A model generated the notes under the pieces. That model was not told the DNA's origin. It worked only from the letters and a program-made list of their open reading frames with translations, and searched no databases. Both the position numbers and the translations under genes were made by a program. A stretch of 64,000 nucleotides of DNA from Haliea sp. (GTDB taxonomy: Bacteria > Pseudomonadota > Gammaproteobacteria > Pseudomonadales > Halieaceae), in contig NZNC01000017.1 of the NCBI GenBank assembly GCA_002692965.1, forward strand, positions 88,199-152,198, written 5' to 3'. Shown piece by piece: positions 61,477 to 64,000 of the stretch (positions are counted from its first letter, which is position 1; each line of letters starts with the position of its first letter).

Positions 61477-64000
61477 TTACTGGTCGATAGTCAACTTGCC
61501 GGAATCCAGCATGCTCTGGATCACGGAACTCATGTCATCGTAGCCAGTCACCAGGTCCACGCCTTCCAGTGTCACCGTGTAGTCGACAAAGTTGGCATCA
61601 CTCGGGTTGCCCTTGAAGCCGCCATCCGAACTCACCTCGATGACCGTGTCGGCACCATCCAGGGAGACCTTCAGGTAGCTGGTCAGATCGACACCTTCGG
61701 CCTCTTCACCCTGCAGCAGATCCCGCAGGTCGAGGGTGTCGGTGCCGCTGTCACCAAAGCCCACGATCGTGGCCGGCTCATCCGCACTGGCATCCGAGAG
61801 CGCAAAGGCGAACACATCGTCACCTTCCGTGGCCAGAAGCGCGCCCTCGGTAGCGGGTTCAGACTCCAGCTCCGATCCGGATTCGGTGCCCGCCTCGGGC
61901 TCGGATTCCGGCTCCTGTTCGGGTTCCGGCTCCTGTTCGGGTTCCTGTTCGGGTTCCGGGTCCTTCTCGGGTTCCGGGTCCTGCTCGGGCTCAGGGGCAA
62001 AGGCCACGGTTGTGCGTTCAGCGCCACCGACAGACTGGACGGAGACGCTGTTCGGGTCGACGTCTTCCTGGTTTTCTTCGCCTGTCAGGTTAATCGTCAG
62101 CGTCTTGGTGACCTCATCACCATCGGCATCGACGAAGACATAGTCGAAGGTCTCGGACAACGTTTCACCATCGTCCATGCTGTCGCGTGTAGTGCGACTC
62201 ACAGCATACGTGTAACCACCGTCAGCATCGACAGTCAAGGTCCCATGGGAACCCTGTACCGTGTTGCCAACCGCACCTACCCATACGATGCCACCACTAC
62301 CCGCAGGGCCATCAGCACCGAAGCTACCGGTCACGACACCTTCAAGCTCAGGCAGATCATCGGTCGAAGCCACCTCGGCATAAAGCTTGAAGCTGGTAGC
62401 CTGGTTTTCGGTAGTACGTACTTGACTAACCAGATTGTTATTACTGTCAAGGAAGCCCCGGACCCGGACTTCGTACACACGATCGCCAACTGTTACCTGC
62501 TGTACCAGATTCGGGTTGGTAATGGTAATAAAGTCATCGTTGGCTGGATTACTATAACTTCCACTGTTCGGTGTCTCGTTATGATCCAGGGAAATCACGG
62601 TGGACACCGCAACGGGTGCGCCATCAATGATCAGGTTAAACTCGACCTCCAGATCAACTGAATCGAGCACCCGCCCCTGAACAGGGAAATTCAAGTGCGT
62701 CAGTTCGCCCAGCTCAAAGAGCGAATCGATTTCGACGCCGGAGCCTCCGGTTACGTCATCGTTATACACAAAGTTATACCCTGAGGCATCATCAAAGACA
62801 GGATAGCCCCACCGCAGGTATACACCGTCCGCGTTCGAAAACTCACTGATAGACGGCCCGCCAGAACCAGTGCCGTCGATATCCGTCCAATCTGCCCCAA
62901 GCCAATTGACTTCGATATCGCTGACCGGAACCAGCAACGACAGCGGTGCGATATCATCCACATCCACCACCGGCATATCGTCATCAATGGTTACGGTAAA
63001 GCTGGATTCCCCAACGCTACCATCAGAGTCAGTAACCGAGACATCGATGTCGACAGATACATTGTCCTCGACATCATTGTCAGGGTGACGCACCGGTTGC
63101 AGTAGCGTCACCTGATAACCCGCAGAGCTGTTATCAGGGTCTACAAGCGCAACAGTGAACACCTGGTTGGCCTCCACCGTGTGGTCAGTACCGGAAACAT
63201 AGCCGACGAGTGTCTGACTGCCCTCCACCCAGATGGTATCAACTGGCGCCCCGTCCAGAGTGAGCAATGATGTCGTATCACCCGCTGTCGCGAGCGAGAT
63301 GCTGCCAAGAGTACCCGCAACACCCAAGCTGTAGTTGATTGTGCCTGTAGCTATGGGGTCATCATCGCCCGGCGCATTATCATCATTACCCCCGTCGATA
63401 TCGTCCTCATCAACCAGAGCGTCATTGGAAACGGTCACAGGGATCTCATCAGTGATTGTGCCTGTGACAGCATCATTCGTGGAGTCGACCACCAGGTCCT
63501 CGAAGCCACCATCGCCATTAACACTGGAAATACTGAGCGTGTAGCCCTCAGTGACTTCAGCAATAGCGTCATCGACAGCTCGGAATTCTATCGACTCCCC
63601 GCTGGTACCGGCAGCAATGGTAACAGTGACCGTCGCCGTTCCGTCGCCATTCCAGGACAGGGTAGTGCCATCCGCAAAAGTAATATCGGAGGCATCCGCA
63701 CTTATGCCATCCACAGCGTCTGGCGTTACTGTCAAGGTTACGATGATATCGCTCTGGGCGTTCACGAGGTTCCCACCTGAGGCAGAAACCAATTGCAGCG
63801 CATGATCCAGCTGCCCACCTTCTGCCACTGTGTCGCTATTAACCAATTGCAGCAAAATCTGATCGGTGCTGTCGTCAATGTCGTGGCTGCTGCTACCCGC
63901 GGTCTCCAGGTTCTCGTAGTTGCTGTTGTTGCTTGCCGTGATACCACCGTTGCTGGCAATCGTCGTGGTATCCGCAATCTCGTCCGGATCCGGCAGCGCA
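61477..64000 (-). CDS. LapA-type RTX/VCBS-like giant adhesin, C-terminal part
   Basis: At least 841 codons, open through the right edge, so the N-terminal retention module and most repeats are outside the window. The visible part has beta-sandwich repeats (VTVTPDAVDGISADASDITF; AVTGTITDEIPVTVSND; SVTDSDGSVGESSFTVTIDD) of Calx-beta/VCBS type. A Glu/Pro-rich linker (EPEQDPEPEKDPEPEQEPE, about 61870-61990) and the type I secretion C-terminus (EGDDVFAFALSD; FGDSGTDTLDLRDLL; MSSVIQSMLDSGKLTID) follow. It is presumably exported via the TolC-OmpA protein and cut by LapG. Confidence 0.93.
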   Translation of the reverse strand, partial: ALPDPDEIADTTTIASNGGITASNNSNYENLETAGSSSHDIDDSTDQILLQLVNSDTVAEGGQLDHALQLVSASGGNLVNAQSDIIVTLTVTPDAVDGISADASDITFADGTTLSWNGDGTATVTVTIAAGTSGESIEFRAVDDAIAEVTEGYTLSISSVNGDGGFEDLVVDSTNDAVTGTITDEIPVTVSNDALVDEDDIDGGNDDNAPGDDDPIATGTINYSLGVAGTLGSISLATAGDTTSLLTLDGAPVDTIWVEGSQTLVGYVSGTDHTVEANQVFTVALVDPDNSSAGYQVTLLQPVRHPDNDVEDNVSVDIDVSVTDSDGSVGESSFTVTIDDDMPVVDVDDIAPLSLLVPVSDIEVNWLGADWTDIDGTGSGGPSISEFSNADGVYLRWGYPVFDDASGYNFVYNDDVTGGSGVEIDSLFELGELTHLNFPVQGRVLDSVDLEVEFNLIIDGAPVAVSTVISLDHNETPNSGSYSNPANDDFITITNPNLVQQVTVGDRVYEVRVRGFLDSNNNLVSQVRTTENQATSFKLYAEVASTDDLPELEGVVTGSFGADGPAGSGGIVWVGAVGNTVQGSHGTLTVDADGGYTYAVSRTTRDSMDDGETLSETFDYVFVDADGDEVTKTLTINLTGEENQEDVDPNSVSVQSVGGAERTTVAFAPEPEQDPEPEKDPEPEQEPEQEPEPEQEPESEPEAGTESGSELESEPATEGALLATEGDDVFAFALSDASADEPATIVGFGDSGTDTLDLRDLLQGEEAEGVDLTSYLKVSLDGADTVIEVSSDGGFKGNPSDANFVDYTVTLEGVDLVTGYDDMSSVIQSMLDSGKLTIDQ

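Overview
The window looks like the chromosome of a high-GC gammaproteobacterium, probably a free-living marine one related to the Cellvibrionales/Halieaceae or pseudomonads. The evidence is the hrcA-grpE-dnaK-dnaJ-dapB order, the recN/fur/bamE/rnfH/ratA/smpB block, a tmRNA tag reading ANDDNYALAA, a Fur without the second Cys of its first CxxC pair, a TonB-dependent receptor of the oligotroph type, and a LapA/LapD/LapG/TolC-OmpA adhesin system. I cannot name the genus from the sequence alone.

Layout. (1) 1-12.4 kb is core chromosome: a minus-strand heat-shock operon (hrcA, grpE, dnaK, dnaJ, start of dapB) with two sigma-32-like promoters, then recN, fur, bamE, a minus-strand operon (SNF transporter, ratA, rnfH), smpB, a TSUP permease and a malate/lactate dehydrogenase. 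(2) 12.57-12.93 kb is ssrA (tmRNA). Its 3' end is the target of island 1 (12908-27331), which is bounded by a 25-bp direct repeat. Island 1 carries a P4-type integrase, an AlpA regulator, a DUF3631 ATPase, a RadC-like JAMM protein, and a type I restriction-modification (RM) module (hsdM-hsdS-GIY-YIG, hsdR, zinc ribbon) with a divergent YegP-like gene. The native ssrA terminator has been pushed 14.4 kb away and the island supplies its own. (3) 27.3-29.57 kb is a 2.2-kb chromosomal spacer: a secreted protein, a ChaC-like enzyme, a DUF6482-like protein and a DUF2256 protein. (4) 29567-44998 is island 2, integrated at the 3' end of tRNA-Ser(CGA) and bounded by an 18-bp repeat. It carries another integrase, AlpA and replication-like genes, Mrr, an endonuclease/exonuclease/phosphatase protein, a second complete type I RM operon ending in a YgjP-type metalloprotease, a PD-(D/E)XK-like nuclease, a small membrane protein and a YedK/HMCES-type SRAP protein. 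The two islands form adjacent defence islands.

(5) 45-56 kb is chromosome: a lipoprotein/cytochrome b pair, a KamA-family radical SAM enzyme, a cytochrome c, a YbhB protein and RmuC. It also holds a compact uncharacterised minus-strand cluster (50366-52650) of an outer-membrane barrel, a small exported Gly-rich protein, a small two-helix membrane protein and a periplasmic C39 peptidase with no ABC transporter. This is my best candidate for an undescribed system. A TonB-dependent receptor follows, split by one in-frame amber codon. (6) 56.2-64 kb encodes a LapA-type adhesion system: a TolC-OmpA fusion, a LapG protease, a LapD receptor, a small conserved protein and the C-terminal part of a large type I-secreted adhesin running off the window edge. 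The expected circuit is secretion through the TolC-like pore, retention at the surface, and release by LapG when LapD senses low c-di-GMP.
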